Below, one piece after another: positions 23,478-24,624 of a stretch of DNA of 24,624 bases (position 1 is its first letter; each line of letters starts with the position of its first letter). The position numbers were made by a program, and so were the translations under genes. Under the pieces are notes generated by a model that saw only the letters and a list, made by a program, of their open reading frames with translations, made no database searches and was not told the origin of the DNA. Source of the DNA: Methanosarcinaceae archaeon (lineage in GTDB: Archaea > Halobacteriota > Methanosarcinia > Methanosarcinales > Methanosarcinaceae). The DNA lies in assembly GCA_020793555.1 (NCBI GenBank), contig DQIO01000326.1, forward strand, positions 1 to 24,624, written 5' to 3'.

Positions 23478-24281
23478 TCACTTCCCGCCATACCGCCGCA
23501 CATGTTCCCACGCATCATGATGTGCACGATATTTGTCCCTATCCGTATATATGGAAGTATCTTCCCTGCCGTAATGTTTCCTATCCTCGCCAACAGGGCA
23601 TACCTTGATACACACACCACATGGTGAGATGAAACGATTTCGCAGTTTCTCACTATATTTTGAACAAAGGTCTTTGCGTATAATGCCTTCGGGATAATCC
23701 TTTTTATCGATAGCACCAACCGGACAACAACGGACGCAATTCATGCATCTTGTGCAGAGAGCATCATCCATAACCGGGTCCGTGGGCAATTTAACAGACG
23801 TTAGGATGGAAGTAAACCTCACCCTTGGACCATATTCTTTTGTAAGCAGAGTATTGTTCACCCCAAAATTTCCAAGACCTGCAAGGAATGCTGCGTGCTT
23901 GTGTGAAAAGAATGCTGTGGGTTCATTTATCAGGACACTAATATCCCCATATCCATCCCTTGGAACAAATACTGATGGGTGTCCTTTCCCGTTTAGGAAA
24001 TTCGAGATCCTGTAACCATACTGGTCAAGCATCGTGTTGATGGTTCGATAAAGTTCATGATAATAGATGGAAGGAGTGGTCTCAATTACGGGTAAAGTCA
24101 CAGGTAGACCGATCACGATAACAGAAACGGCTTCAGGAAATATATTCTGTGGATAAAATTGTTCCGGTATCCACGGCTCAAACAATGGTGTAGTCCATCT
24201 CTCCACAGGTGCGATCCCTACCATTGGGATATCCAATTGGGAACACATCCCAAGTATCTCATCCTTAAGGGAATTGTTCAT
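23478..24281 (-). CDS. Epoxyqueuosine reductase-like double [4Fe-4S] protein
   Basis: A 267-residue protein. The N-terminal part resembles the corrinoid-type domain of the QueG family, with the typical segment HAAFLAGLGNFGVNNTLL, then KEYGPRVRFTSILTS (about 129-162). Two ferredoxin-like cluster motifs follow: CX2CX2CX3CP (Cys176, 179, 182, 186) and CX14CX2CX3CP (Cys206, 221, 224, 228). QueG uses cobalamin and Fe-S clusters to reduce epoxyqueuosine in bacterial tRNA. This one lacks the C-terminal HEAT-like part and comes from an archaeon, where archaeosine rather than queuosine is the expected tRNA base, so its substrate is probably different. No ribosome binding site is seen; the transcript may be leaderless. 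Confidence 0.82.
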   Translation of the reverse strand: MNNSLKDEILGMCSQLDIPMVGIAPVERWTTPLFEPWIPEQFYPQNIFPEAVSVIVIGLPVTLPVIETTPSIYYHELYRTINTMLDQYGYRISNFLNGKGHPSVFVPRDGYGDISVLINEPTAFFSHKHAAFLAGLGNFGVNNTLLTKEYGPRVRFTSILTSVKLPTDPVMDDALCTRCMNCVRCCPVGAIDKKDYPEGIIRKDLCSKYSEKLRNRFISPCGVCIKVCPVGEDRKHYGREDTSIYTDRDKYRAHHDAWEHVRRYGGK

Positions 24282-24402
24282 CTAAACAAACAATTGTTAT
24301 CTAAACTTAAGGCTTTTGTGGCAATGTCAAATAGCCAAAGCTACTTCGGTTAATAATAGATGAAAAAAACACGTTAAAAAACAATCAAAAAAGAAAATGG
24401 GT

Positions 24403-24422
24403 GCCTGCAACTAAGTGCAGGC
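24403..24422 (-). terminator. Terminator of the stalk protein gene
   Basis: A perfect 7-bp stem (GCCTGCA 24403-24409 with TGCAGGC 24416-24422) and a 6-nt loop lie 14 nt past the stop of the gene ending at 24437. On the minus strand several T runs (complement of about 24363-24398) follow. Confidence 0.8.
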
Positions 24423-24436
24423 GTTATTTAAAGTGT

Positions 24437-24624
24437 TTATCCAAAGAGTGCACCGAGACCGGCCATTCCGCTCTCTTCTGCTTCTTCTTTCTCTTCTTCT
24501 TTTGATGCTTCAGCTTCTGGAGCCTCTGCTGCTCCGCCTGCTGCTGCAGGTGCGTCTGCTACTGCTGCAGGTGCTGCAAATGCTGCTGTTGCCATTGCCT
24601 CTTCGATGTCTACGCCATCGAGTG
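24437..24624 (-). CDS. rpl12: Large ribosomal subunit stalk protein P1/L12 (C-terminal part)
   Basis: Partial: the 5' end lies beyond the window. The 62 visible codons read LDGVDIEEAMATAAFAAPA, then an Ala/Pro/Gly hinge, a Glu/Lys-rich run (KEEEKEEAEE) and the end SGMAGLGALFG. This low-complexity hinge and hydrophobic tail is the hallmark of archaeal P1 (L12), the dimeric stalk protein that binds P0 and recruits translation factors through its C-terminus. The frame is fixed by the stop at 24437-24439. Confidence 0.95.
   Translation of the reverse strand, partial: LDGVDIEEAMATAAFAAPAAVADAPAAAGGAAEAPEAEASKEEEKEEAEESGMAGLGALFG

Overview
The window comes from a methanogenic archaeon, most likely of the order Methanosarcinales. 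The evidence is a complete eight-subunit methyl-tetrahydromethanopterin:coenzyme M methyltransferase operon (mtrEDCBAFGH), a Cdc6/Orc1 initiator next to origin recognition boxes, a PolD small subunit, an archaeal-type Ser/His/Asp signal peptidase and a stalk protein P1/L12 tail ending GLGALFG. I cannot fix the genus from the sequence alone. Intergenic DNA is very AT-rich and the genes are moderately so.

Layout. (1) 1-5300, minus strand: the mtr operon, tightly packed, with a long leader upstream of mtrE and a hairpin/T-tract terminator that overlaps the mtrH stop codon. (2) 5294-10500: accessory metabolism. A two-gene minus-strand unit holds a U32-family protein with a C-terminal cysteine cluster and a small cysteine-pair protein. 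After it come a TIM-barrel sugar-phosphate isomerase-like protein, a UspA protein, a DUF5806-like protein, a SAM-methyltransferase-like gene overlapping a small unknown gene, and a 50-residue zinc-ribbon gene on the minus strand. Two intergenic arrays of 13-bp repeats lie here. (3) 10652-23343: a chromosome-maintenance block bounded by two inverted copies of a 260-330 bp dispersed element. Inside it are an amidohydrolase, a putative operon of coiled-coil protein, smc, scpA and long scpB, an origin of replication with five origin-recognition-box-like sites around an AT-rich repeat zone, cdc6/orc1, a signal peptidase and polB (DP1). (4) 23343-24624: an epoxyqueuosine-reductase-like double [4Fe-4S] protein and the 3' end of the ribosomal stalk protein gene with its terminator.

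How the parts relate. Mtr is the sodium-pumping methyl transfer step of methanogenesis. The central block places SMC-ScpAB, oriC, its initiator and a replicative polymerase subunit side by side. The most unusual items are the dispersed inverted repeat, whose second copy carries a 12-unit TTATGGG array with strong G-quadruplex potential; the uncharacterised coiled-coil protein upstream of smc with two EYIIAD motifs; the long extra C-terminal region of ScpB; and the two 13-bp arrays that switch to their own inverse complement part-way.
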